Source: SIG636 sp045592105
Lineage (GTDB): Bacteria > Bacillota > Clostridia > Oscillospirales > CAG-382
Length of the DNA stretch: 30,776 nt
Direction: 5' to 3'
Assembly (NCBI GenBank): GCA_045592105.1
Contig: JAZNUB010000048.1
Span: 1-30,776, forward strand
Each line of letters begins with the position of its first letter. The first letter of the stretch is position 1. Below the pieces are notes generated by a model. It searched no databases and had not been told where the DNA came from. It worked only from the letters and a program-made list of their open reading frames with translations. The position numbers and the translations under genes were made by a program. This document shows, in pieces, positions 1 through 6,184 of the stretch.

Positions 1-102
1 CATAGAACTCGCAATTCTGCTCAAAAAGGAATTTCTTGGCACTTCACTACCGACAATGCTCGCGTTAAGCTTAAACACCTATATCCCGAAATAAAGTTTT
101 AA
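1..102 (+). CDS. C-terminal fragment of a transposase-like protein (partial, 5' end outside window)
   Basis: Frame 1 is open from the first base to a TAA at 100-102 and encodes 33 residues. They include the stretches GISWHFTTDN and ARVKLKHLYP. From memory, this WxFTTxxARxKLxxLYP pattern resembles the extreme C-terminus of IS630/Tc1-mariner-type DDE transposases; this is recognition, not a search result. The stop codon lies inside the first bases of a 46-bp sequence (95-140) that recurs inverted at 30645-30690, just upstream of another gene start, which is what an insertion sequence with terminal inverted repeats would show. Catalytic residues are outside the window, so the family call is tentative. 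Confidence 0.45.
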   Translation, partial: HRTRNSAQKGISWHFTTDNARVKLKHLYPEIKF

Positions 103-140
103 TATTAACGATGTAGTAGGGGTCATTCACGAATGACCCG
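95..140 (+). repeat. 46-bp inverted repeat, left copy (putative IS terminal repeat)
   Basis: This 46-bp sequence is identical base for base to the reverse complement of 30645-30690. It begins AGTTTTAATATTAACGATG, covers the stop codon of the transposase-like fragment, and ends with the palindrome at 120-139 (GGGTCATTCACGAATGACCC). The partner copy sits just upstream of the promoter and start of the gene at 30754. The pair behaves like the right and left ends of one insertion sequence, both copies reading in the plus direction. Confidence 0.75.
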
Positions 141-380
141 CCACGCGACATCTAAATTAGGCACGGTATTTAATCGTTACGCTTATATTTTAGTGAAGTT
201 TTTGCTTCGCAAAAAGCAAAACGGAAACCTTAGTTGGGGCTGGCTCAAATCGAATGGATTTGAGCCAGCCCCCTGTATTTAGCCTAAATTTAGATTTTTG
301 GCATATTTTTATGTTTTTTAAAATACGTTGTCCGTTTTAACGCCATCAAAACGATATATTAAACGAAAGGAGGAAAAAAT
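103..380. other. Gene-free stretch: repeat half-element, hairpin repeat, sigma-gene leader
   Basis: No convincing gene is present. 115-182 is a half copy of the modular palindromic element: palindrome at 120-139, then a type I spacer containing TATTTAATCGTTACGC. 186-272 is hairpin repeat copy 1. 273-380 is AT-rich and leads into the sigma-factor gene, whose ribosome-binding site is AAAGGAGG at 365-372. I could not define a promoter there with confidence. Confidence 0.6.
186..272 (+). repeat. Hairpin repeat, copy 1
   Basis: A roughly 50-bp lead-in (TATTTTAGTGAAG through GCAAAACGG to TTAGTT) precedes a perfect 16-bp stem, GGGGCTGGCTCAAATC at 236-251 and its complement at 257-272, with loop GAATG. 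A related copy in the same orientation ends at 2496. The two stems differ at two base pairs and both changes are compensated on the opposite arm. No T-run follows the stem, so this is not a standard intrinsic terminator. Confidence 0.75.
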
Positions 381-884
381 ATGGCATATATTTTCTCTGA
401 CTACGAATGTAACAAAGCTATAAAGCGTTTGGCAGAGGGGGATATGGCAGCCCTTTCCGTAGTCTATGATAATACAGCCCGTATTGTTTTCTCCTTGGCG
501 TTATCCCTTTTGGGCAACAGGGAGGATGCAGAGGACGTCCTGCAGGACACGATGCTTAGGGTGGTAAAATCCGCCCCTAACTACAAAAAAGGAAGCCCTA
601 AGGCCTGGGTGCTTTCCATTGCCCGCAACTGCGCCATAGACGTTTTAAGAAAGCGGCGTGCCGAATCGGACGAGGCAGAGCCGTTTTCCACCGACCCCGA
701 GCTTGCAAAGCTTGAGCTTGCCGATATGCTAAACGCCCTGAACCAAGAAGAAAAGCAAACGGTGCTTTTACATATTTACGGCGGCTTATCTCACAAGCAA
801 ATAGGCGAGGTGTTGGGTATAAGCCCTGCGGCGACACAAAAAAAGTATCGCCGCGCCCTACAAAAGCTGAAAAAATTACTGTGA
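381..884 (+). CDS. ECF-type RNA polymerase sigma factor (sigma-70 family)
   Basis: The 167-residue protein has the compact layout of group 4 sigma factors. Region 2 lies at about residues 25-95 and includes GNREDAEDVLQDTMLRVVK and the DNA-binding stretch KAWVLSIARNCAIDVLRKRR. An acidic linker follows, then region 4 at about 112-167 with the helix-turn-helix GLSHKQIGEVLGISPAATQ. There is no region 1 or 3. It should direct RNA polymerase core to a small regulon. The ATG has a strong AAAGGAGG site eight bases upstream. The next gene starts 10 bases after its stop and encodes a single-pass membrane protein, the usual arrangement for a sigma factor and its membrane regulator. Target promoters are unknown. 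Confidence 0.9.
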   Translation: MAYIFSDYECNKAIKRLAEGDMAALSVVYDNTARIVFSLALSLLGNREDAEDVLQDTMLRVVKSAPNYKKGSPKAWVLSIARNCAIDVLRKRRAESDEAEPFSTDPELAKLELADMLNALNQEEKQTVLLHIYGGLSHKQIGEVLGISPAATQKKYRRALQKLKKLL

Positions 885-894
885 GGTGTCCATA

Positions 895-2016
895 ATGAAA
901 AACAGAACGATAAAAAACCGTTTTAAAAGGCTTGATGAATTATCCTTGCCCGCAAAAGAAAAAATGCTGCCTGCAGAAGCGTTAACGGATAAAACCGCTT
1001 ACGTTGCAAAAGAAAGAAAAGCTTTCCCCAAACTTGCCGTAGCCTCCTTGGCGATAGTGGCGCTTGCAGTTGCAACAGGGTTGGTTATAGGGAGCGTTGC
1101 AGGCGGGAACGAAAAACAGTTATATCCTAACAATAACTTAGTTCTAAATAACGATAGAGAAAACACAAGTACCCCCTCCATCCTTGAAAACGAAGCTTCC
1201 GAAACCGCACCGCAGCTTAACAGTGCCGAATCAAAGGAAAGCGAGATACAAAAAACAAATCTGCCCATAGTTTCCTGTGGGAAAGCTCAAACCGTTTCCA
1301 ACTCCTGCGAGCACTTTGTTCCGTACGGAGAGGTTGCCGTTGGAACTATGCACGGAGGGCAAATGGCAGTAGACGAATTGCAGGATAACGTTTTGTATGC
1401 GGTTTACTTTAGCGCGGACTATGATGGTTATGGAGACTATTTTGCTGAAACGGAATACCAAAAAGAACTGCGCCGTTTAGAAAAAGAACGGAACGAAAAA
1501 GTTAAGGAAGCCGAGGAAAGGGCAATAGCTTTTATTGAAAAATACGCAAAAGCAGAAAACCACCCATACCTTAGCAGTAGTTACAAAAGCTACGATTACC
1601 ATAAAATTTGCACGCTTATTTACAGGCAGTGTTGGCCGGAGTATTGGCCGGGGCAAGCCGCGCCGGAGTTTGAAGAGATAAGCACAGCCAACCGCCGTAT
1701 TTGGGATGAATACGAGGATAAAGAATGGGAGCATATTAGCCGCACCAGAGAAAACACAACGGCAAAAATGTATGAATACCTTGATAGCCTTGGCATAAAG
1801 TTTTATGATAAAACGGTGTATGTTTACAGCGGGCTATCAGAAACAGAGGAGCCTATTTCCGAAAAGATTTACCGTGTAGCATTTTTAACCAAAAGCGAAA
1901 TTGCAGCCTTAAAGGGCGGCGAGGACTATGGGCTTTGGGTAAAACTGGTGTTTGAAGAAATGGCAAAGCAGGATAACGAACCTGTTCATCTTAACGCGTG
2001 GGTTTCTCTTGCTTGA
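895..2016 (+). CDS. Single-pass membrane protein, putative regulator (anti-sigma) of the adjacent ECF sigma factor
   Basis: The protein has 373 residues if read from the ATG at 895, which has GAGG at 883-886. An in-frame GTG at 886 lacks a good site and is less likely. About 43 basic residues are cytoplasmic, followed by one membrane helix (about 44-68, rich in Ala/Val/Ile) and a large external part. The outside includes a Ser/Thr/Glu/Asn-rich linker (about 75-125) and a charged, probably coiled-coil segment around residues 185-220 (ELRRLEKERNEKVKEAEERA). I recognise no catalytic or zinc anti-sigma motif. The anti-sigma role is inferred from coupling to the sigma gene and from topology only; a signal-sensing or structural protein controlled by that sigma factor is also possible. 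Confidence 0.6.
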   Translation: MKNRTIKNRFKRLDELSLPAKEKMLPAEALTDKTAYVAKERKAFPKLAVASLAIVALAVATGLVIGSVAGGNEKQLYPNNNLVLNNDRENTSTPSILENEASETAPQLNSAESKESEIQKTNLPIVSCGKAQTVSNSCEHFVPYGEVAVGTMHGGQMAVDELQDNVLYAVYFSADYDGYGDYFAETEYQKELRRLEKERNEKVKEAEERAIAFIEKYAKAENHPYLSSSYKSYDYHKICTLIYRQCWPEYWPGQAAPEFEEISTANRRIWDEYEDKEWEHISRTRENTTAKMYEYLDSLGIKFYDKTVYVYSGLSETEEPISEKIYRVAFLTKSEIAALKGGEDYGLWVKLVFEEMAKQDNEPVHLNAWVSLA

Positions 2017-2047
2017 TTGCGGTTTTATTAGGAATAGTTTTGTTAAG

Positions 2048-2127
2048 CAGCCACGCCTAAACCCAAACGCTGTATTTAACCGAAACGCGGCGGTCGATTC
2101 GTGAATCGACCCTACACACCGCCACGA
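2048..2127 (-). repeat. Half element of the modular palindromic family (type I spacer, TCGATTC palindrome)
   Basis: The palindrome GGTCGATTCGTGAATCGACC (2092-2111) is followed by CCTAC. It is preceded by the type I spacer containing GTATTTAACCGAAACGC. The outer flank, read on the minus strand, is GGCGGTGTGTAGGG, almost the same as at 30569-30580. The second terminal palindrome of a full element is missing. Confidence 0.7.
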
Positions 2128-2160
2128 GGTTTAATTTTAAAATGAAGCGTATGATTTAAC

Positions 2161-2250
2161 GTAGGGCGGGGGCTTGCTCCCGCCGAGCGCGACATTTAAA
2201 CCAAACGCCGTATTTAACCGCAACGCGGCGGGAGCAGACGTGCGCCCTAC
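2161..2250 (+). repeat. Complete MITE-like modular element, type I spacer (90 bp)
   Basis: The element starts GTAGGGCGGGGGCTTGCTCC and ends with the inverted arm GGCGGGAGC...GCGCCCTAC. Each end is also a small hairpin by itself (2165-2184 and 2227-2247). The 42-bp spacer contains GACATTTAAAC and GTATTTAACCGCAACGC and matches the spacers next to the palindromes at 120, 2092, 2321 and 30646. No coding capacity is present. Confidence 0.75.
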
Positions 2251-2279
2251 GATATGAGAGGCATCTCTTGCACCGTAAT

Positions 2280-2376
2280 GCAACGTTTAAATTAGGCGCA
2301 AGATTTAACCGTTTCGTAGCGGTCGATTCATGAATCGACCCTACGCACCGCAACGGGATTTTATTTTAATACGAAG
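2280..2376 (-). repeat. Half element of the modular palindromic family (TCGATTC palindrome)
   Basis: The palindrome GGTCGATTCATGAATCGACC is at 2321-2340, with CCTAC outside it. The type I spacer (TTTAAATTAGGCGCAAGATTT) lies inside at about 2286-2306. The outer flank, read on the minus strand, is CCCGTTGCGGTGCGTAGGG, shared with the copies near 2110, 27460 and 30570. It abuts a short palindrome, AGAGGCATCTCT, at 2258-2269. Confidence 0.65.
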
Positions 2377-2410
2377 CGTTGCATTTAAATTGTTGGGGCA
2401 ACACATTTTG

Positions 2411-2496
2411 TATTTTAGTGAGGTTTGCCGCTTGCAAAGGGCAAAACGGCAAACTTAGTTGGGGCTGTATCAAATCCTTTGATTTGATACAGCCCC
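2411..2496 (+). repeat. Hairpin repeat, copy 2
   Basis: The lead-in (TATTTTAGTGAGG ... GCAAAACGG ... TTAGTT) is shared with 186-235. A perfect 16-bp stem follows: GGGGCTGTATCAAATC at 2461-2476 and its complement at 2481-2496, loop CTTT. The lead-in also contains the inverted pair GTTTGCCG/CGGCAAAC. The hairpin lies just beyond the 3' end of spo0A, but no U-run follows it on either strand, so a terminator role is doubtful. Confidence 0.75.
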
Positions 2497-2502
2497 ATTT
2501 CC

Positions 2503-3261
2503 CTATGCCGCCGCCTTATTTTTAAGGCGAAGGTTATCCGCTATCATCGCTATAAACTCCGAATTTGTGGGCTTGCCGCGGCTGTTTTGCACCGTGTAGC
2601 CGAAAAAGGCGTTCAACACGTCCACGTCTCCCCTATCCCACGCAACCTCTATTGCGTGGCGTATCGCACGTTCCACGCGGGAGGAGGTTGTTTTATACTG
2701 CTTGGCAACCGTTGGATACAAAACCTTCGTTACTGCGTTTATCACGCCTGCATCCTCTACCGCCATAAGTATGGCGGTGCGTAAATACTGATACCCCTTT
2801 ATATGTGCGGGCACGCCTATCTGATGTATTATCTTTGTAACCTGTGCCTCAAGGTCGATGCTGTCACGCCCTGCGGGACCGCGCTTTTGCAGCCTTTTAA
2901 TACGTTCTGCAAGAAGCTGTGCATCCACAGGCTTTAGCATACAGTACGATGCGCCTTCCTCAAGGCACTCACCAAACAGCGCCTCGTTATTCACGGCAGA
3001 AAGCACAACGAAAAGCGGGCAGGCACCGCCCATAGTGCGCTTACTTTCGGAAATAAGCTGCAAGGCATCCATACGCGGCAAAAACAAATCACACACCACC
3101 ACCGATGGCTTTAAACGCGCAGTTTTAAGGTACGCATCCTGCCCGTCCACAGCCTCTGCCACCACGTCTATGCCCTGCTTTTTAAGCCCCTCTGCAAGAA
3201 GCTTTCTTGTTTCCGCCGTGCTTTCCGCAATTATCACTTTAGGTTTTGTATTGTTGTCCAT
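2503..3261 (-). CDS. spo0A: Sporulation master response regulator Spo0A
   Basis: The 252-residue protein has a receiver domain (about 8-125) and the Spo0A-specific C-terminal DNA-binding domain (about 136-250). The C-terminal part contains the hallmark stretches IGVPAHIKGYQYLR, SRVERAIRHAIEVAWDRGD and KPTNSEFIAMIADNLRL, which make the identity clear. Phosphorylated Spo0A binds 0A boxes and commits spore formers to sporulation or stationary-phase programmes. In the receiver, the phosphoacceptor Asp58 (VVCDLFLPRMD), the Ser at the Thr/Ser position (VLSA) and Lys110 (MLKPVD) are present. The usual Asp-Asp acidic pair after the first strand is replaced by Glu-Ser (IIAESTAE). The ATG has GGGAGG upstream. 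A sigma-A-like promoter and a 0A box lie in the leader; no sigma or kinase gene is adjacent on the same strand. Confidence 0.96.
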   Translation of the reverse strand: MDNNTKPKVIIAESTAETRKLLAEGLKKQGIDVVAEAVDGQDAYLKTARLKPSVVVCDLFLPRMDALQLISESKRTMGGACPLFVVLSAVNNEALFGECLEEGASYCMLKPVDAQLLAERIKRLQKRGPAGRDSIDLEAQVTKIIHQIGVPAHIKGYQYLRTAILMAVEDAGVINAVTKVLYPTVAKQYKTTSSRVERAIRHAIEVAWDRGDVDVLNAFFGYTVQNSRGKPTNSEFIAMIADNLRLKNKAAA

Positions 3262-3322
3262 ATTATCCTCCCTATCGGCAATTTCCGCCCTTGGTTCCCT
3301 CCGCGAGCTGTTGTTTTACCAA

Positions 3323-3351
3323 ATTTTACCATAATTGGGAGAATATTGCAA
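3323..3351 (-). promoter_or_regulatory. Promoter of spo0A
   Basis: On the minus strand TTGCAA (3346-3351) and TAAAAT (3323-3328) are separated by exactly 17 bp. The position about 60 bases before the spo0A ATG fits. Confidence 0.65.
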
Positions 3352-3401
3352 TAGTTTTTTACCAAAAAAAGGCAATTATCGCACGCCGTTTTGCGCCCCT
3401 A

Positions 3402-3408
3402 TTCGACA
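3402..3408 (-). promoter_or_regulatory. Putative 0A box (Spo0A binding site) upstream of spo0A
   Basis: The minus strand reads TGTCGAA, the core of the 0A box, about 50 bp upstream of the -35 hexamer. Spo0A binding at its own promoter is known in Bacillus; here it is inferred from the match and position. Confidence 0.5.
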
Positions 3409-3420
3409 TAGCGCAATCCC

Positions 3421-3462
3421 CAAACAAAAAACTGCCCAAGCGTTCTTAAGAACACTTGGGCA
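3421..3462 (-). terminator. Intrinsic terminator after radC
   Basis: On the minus strand a hairpin TGCCCAAG-T-GTTC / TTAA / GAAC-G-CTTGGGCA (one internal mismatch) is followed by GTTTTTTGTTT. It lies 31 bases past the radC stop and insulates spo0A from the upstream operon. Confidence 0.8.
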
Positions 3463-3492
3463 AAAACAAAGCTTCTACATCTTCTATGTATT

Positions 3493-4152
3493 TTAATGCA
3501 TTATCCTGCAATACGATTTCCCCGCCACCACATAATGCTCCGAAAGCTCTATGCCGCTTACCGCAAGCGCGGCGGCAACAGCCTTGGTTGTGCTTAAATC
3601 CTCTGAGGAGGGGAACGCCGTACCACCCGGATGGTTATGCGCCAGCACCACGTTAGCGGCGTTTGCGGAGATTGCCGCTGCCACTATATCCCGCAGCTTA
3701 ACCGATATGGAATTTACGCTACCCGTGCAAATACGCACCGCTTTGATAAGCACGCCGCCGTTATTTAAAAGCAAGGCATACACCGTTTCCTCGGTAATGC
3801 CGCGATAAAGCTTAACAAGATACTCGCCAATATCCTCGTAGCTGAAAAAGCGTTTTAAATCCTCGGTTCTGCCCGCACAATAGCGCGCCCCAAGCTCGCC
3901 GCACAGGCGAATAAGCACCGCACTGCTTTGGTTTATCCCCTCCACCTCGCAAAGCTCCTGCTCCGATGCGGAAAGCACAGAATCCACGTCCCCAAACCGC
4001 TTTAAAAGCCTATGCGCGGTTTCGTTCGTGTCCTTCCTTGGGATGGCGTAGAACAAAAGCAGCTCCAGCAGGTTGTGCGCCGCAAAGCCCTCTGCGCCCT
4101 CTTTTACAAACCGTTCCCTCAATCGGTCACGATGCCCGTCGTGCAAACCCAA
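3493..4152 (-). CDS. radC: RadC family JAB/MPN-domain protein
   Basis: The 219-residue protein begins MGLHDGHRDRLRERF, the usual RadC N-terminus. A helix-hairpin-helix-like region (about 15-95) precedes the C-terminal JAB/MPN domain. The metal signature AHNHPGGTAFPSSED shows the HxHPxG...SxxD arrangement of metalloprotease-like RadC proteins. The family was named for a misassigned E. coli repair phenotype and its substrate is still unsettled. The start is not ATG: the TTG at 4152 has GGGAG ten bases upstream, and a TTG two codons later is an alternative. It begins 16 bases after the upstream membrane-protein gene and probably shares its transcript. Confidence 0.88.
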   Translation of the reverse strand: MGLHDGHRDRLRERFVKEGAEGFAAHNLLELLLFYAIPRKDTNETAHRLLKRFGDVDSVLSASEQELCEVEGINQSSAVLIRLCGELGARYCAGRTEDLKRFFSYEDIGEYLVKLYRGITEETVYALLLNNGGVLIKAVRICTGSVNSISVKLRDIVAAAISANAANVVLAHNHPGGTAFPSSEDLSTTKAVAAALAVSGIELSEHYVVAGKSYCRIMH

Positions 4153-4168
4153 TCAAAATACGCTCCCT

Positions 4169-5083
4169 TCATTCCGCCCCACGCATTAGGATGGGGCCGT
4201 TATCCTCTATTTTCCTGCCCTCACGCGTTACAAAATACCCTGCGGCTACAAGTGCCGCGGTTGCTACCGCAAAGAAGCCAAGCGTGGTGAAAAACATCCC
4301 CTCACGCATAGAGTTGATAAAGCCATCCAAGAAATACAAAAGCGCGTTCTTATCCAAATCCAAGCTAACGCCCGCCATGCCCGCGTAAACAACGGCAACA
4401 GGCACAAAAATGCAAGTACACGCGCACCAAAACGAGCTTGCCGCGCCAAACAGCTTGCCCGATATACGCTTTGCATCGGAAACGTAAAACATTACCGCGT
4501 AAACCAAAAATGCCACGGCAAAAAACAGAAGCCAATACTTAACAAAGCCATCCACAAAAGACCAAAACGGCGCAATAAGCTTTGTCAGCGCGCTCATAAC
4601 CTTATCGGGCATAAAGCGCACGGCATCGTTCACGTTATCGCAAATAAGGGTGTAGGCACCCTGCACGGCGGCATCGGCTGTTTTATATTCGGTATCGGTA
4701 AAATCGTACTGCGAAAAAAGCTCTGCAAGATAGCCTTTAAGCCCATCAGACTCCGCCACAACGGCGTTTGCCGTTTTGGTGTTGTATTTTATATCGTAAA
4801 ACACCGCGCGCACGTATTCCGCCGCAAGCGTTTTACACATATCGTCGGTAAAAAAGGTTTTAAGAACTGCGCTATCCGTTTCGATAACGCTGCCAAAGCT
4901 GTCAAAGCTCTTGTCACGCGCTTCTATAACCGTTTCATAATAGCTGTCCGTGAGAATATATCTCTCGTACCGTCCAGTGTCCATAATATAAAACCTTGCA
5001 AGCATACACACCATGCCCACAACAACCAGCAACGCCGCCACAACACCAAGCACGGCGTTAATAAGCGTTTTTTTGTTTTTCAT
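4169..5083 (-). CDS. Unrecognised membrane protein in the sortase operon
   Basis: The 304-residue protein has a membrane helix near the N-terminus (about 8-30) and a large, presumably external, segment (about 31-168). Three further hydrophobic helices follow (about 172-200, 213-236 and 262-284), then a short charged tail. The external part is rich in Asp/Glu/Tyr with no motif I know; there is a faint resemblance in layout to DUF1461-type integral membrane proteins. The ATG follows GGAGGT, which overlaps the end of the sortase gene, so the two are almost certainly co-translated. Its place between a sortase and radC suggests an envelope role, but no function can be assigned. Confidence 0.7.
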   Translation of the reverse strand: MKNKKTLINAVLGVVAALLVVVGMVCMLARFYIMDTGRYERYILTDSYYETVIEARDKSFDSFGSVIETDSAVLKTFFTDDMCKTLAAEYVRAVFYDIKYNTKTANAVVAESDGLKGYLAELFSQYDFTDTEYKTADAAVQGAYTLICDNVNDAVRFMPDKVMSALTKLIAPFWSFVDGFVKYWLLFFAVAFLVYAVMFYVSDAKRISGKLFGAASSFWCACTCIFVPVAVVYAGMAGVSLDLDKNALLYFLDGFINSMREGMFFTTLGFFAVATAALVAAGYFVTREGRKIEDNGPILMRGAE

Positions 5084-5088
5084 CCCGC

Positions 5089-5991
5089 TTACCTCCAGCT
5101 ATATCCGTATATACGGCGGCAAATCACATAGTAACGCTGTGTACGGAAGCCTGCGCCCTTGGGATAGCAGGTATACATAACCAAAAGCTCGTCCGCGTTG
5201 TACGAGGCAGTAAGCTGGCTAAAACGGTCCGCTATATGGCCTACGGGGTTGCCGTTTTCGTCCTTGCCTGTTTGCACCCAGGTGTAGCGTTTTACATACT
5301 TGGTGTCCTTATAATTAAGTATCTCGGTAGTAACAACCTCGTACACATACACGCCATACGCTGTGTCTATTTTTATCTGCGTGCCCTCCTTGTATATATC
5401 AGGCTCCGCAAGGTTAGCAAAAAAGTCCGCCTTGCCGCTAACGTGCGCCGCCAGCACGCAAACACCGCCCTCACCGGGGAAGCAGGAGCCGTACAAATGC
5501 CCCACGCCCAAGGACAAAATAGCCGCGTTATCGCCCTGATATATAGGCACCTCGTCTATACGCTCATCGTCCTTAACGGACATAGTTGCCCAATACGAGC
5601 CCAAGGGGAAGCCGCCAACGGCACTGCTTGATATACAATGCCCCTCTTTAAGCGGTGGCAAAGTTGGGATATAATCGTAAGTATCAACGTCCGGCGTTGC
5701 GGGAAGCACCACGCTTGGCACCTTTTCGGTATCGGGCGCAATCTCAGGTTTAACGTCGCGGTCAAGCTTGGTAGCGCCGATATAGTTAAGCTCGGTATCC
5801 ACGGTTTCTATAACGGGCACCTCTGCAAACATAAACTCCCACAAGGGCGAGCCCTGCACAAAGCCTTTAAACACAAACAATGATATAAGAAAAACCCCCA
5901 CGCCAAACAAAGCAAACGGCAAAGCAAGGCTTGCCCTGCGCTTTAAAAGCACGGCTTTGTTGGAAGGGGATGTGTTTTTTTTGTGTTTCAT
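5089..5991 (-). CDS. Sortase (class D/E-like cysteine transpeptidase)
   Basis: The 300-residue protein has an N-terminal membrane anchor (about 22-44), a Pro-rich linker (about 85-115) and a C-terminal sortase barrel. Recognisable pieces are VPIYQGDNAAILSLGVGHLYG, the catalytic His183 in LAAHVSGKADFF, catalytic Cys275 in LLVMYTCYP and Arg286 in RTQRYYV. Sortases cut a C-terminal sorting signal and join the protein to the cell wall or to pilins. The His context AAHVSG differs from the usual GHR. I chose the ATG at 5991, preceded by AGAGAGG; an in-frame ATG at 6018 has no such site. The gene just upstream encodes a protein with a C-terminal sorting-signal architecture, its probable substrate. 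Confidence 0.88.
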   Translation of the reverse strand: MKHKKNTSPSNKAVLLKRRASLALPFALFGVGVFLISLFVFKGFVQGSPLWEFMFAEVPVIETVDTELNYIGATKLDRDVKPEIAPDTEKVPSVVLPATPDVDTYDYIPTLPPLKEGHCISSSAVGGFPLGSYWATMSVKDDERIDEVPIYQGDNAAILSLGVGHLYGSCFPGEGGVCVLAAHVSGKADFFANLAEPDIYKEGTQIKIDTAYGVYVYEVVTTEILNYKDTKYVKRYTWVQTGKDENGNPVGHIADRFSQLTASYNADELLVMYTCYPKGAGFRTQRYYVICRRIYGYSWR

Positions 5992-6018
5992 AAAAACCTC
6001 TCTGATTTTTCGGCGCAT

Positions 6019-6184
6019 TATCGCTAAGCGAAAAGCTTAGCATAAATACGCAAAAAAACGACCTCGCTATCGTACTTAGTACGGCAGAGACCGTTTTTCT
6101 TCTGTATACCCCAATAAGCCTAATGGCTTATTGGGGTAATTATTGCAGCTTTATGCCGTAAAGGCGTTTTATTAAATGTGTTTG
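6019..6184. terminator. Cluster of hairpins between the sortase and its putative substrate
   Basis: Three inverted repeats occur here: GCTAAGC/GCTTAGC (6023-6041); an imperfect long stem at about 6059-6095 flanked by a T-run on the minus strand (CGTTTTTTTGCG) and by CGTTTTTC on the plus strand; and a near-perfect 14-bp stem, CCCCAATAAGCC/GGCTTATTGGGG (about 6107-6138). The middle one is a good bidirectional terminator or attenuator. It could lower sortase expression relative to the substrate gene. Confidence 0.6.

Larger units (their letters stand above)
2017..2502. other. Gene-free stretch built from modular palindromic repeats
   Basis: No credible gene is present. In order it holds: a half element ending in the palindrome at 2092-2111; a complete 90-bp element at 2161-2250; another half element with the palindrome at 2321-2340; and hairpin repeat copy 2 at 2411-2496. 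The short open frames here are accidental products of the repeats. The sigma/anti-sigma operon (upstream) and spo0A (reading in from the right) both end against this block. Confidence 0.75.

Noticed and set aside
3..92. Alternative frame at the left end ending in a TAA at 90-92
   Set aside because: The frame-1 reading gives a more transposase-like sequence and its stop falls in the repeat as expected for an IS; the other frame gives an unremarkable peptide.
236..272. Strong hairpin as an intrinsic terminator
   Set aside because: No T-run follows on either strand. The second copy at 2461-2496 also lacks one, and the lead-in is shared, so it is treated as a repeat.
2041..2350. CRISPR-like array of GGTCGATTC repeats
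   Set aside because: Repeat units alternate in orientation, the intervals between them are themselves conserved rather than unique, and no cas gene is present.
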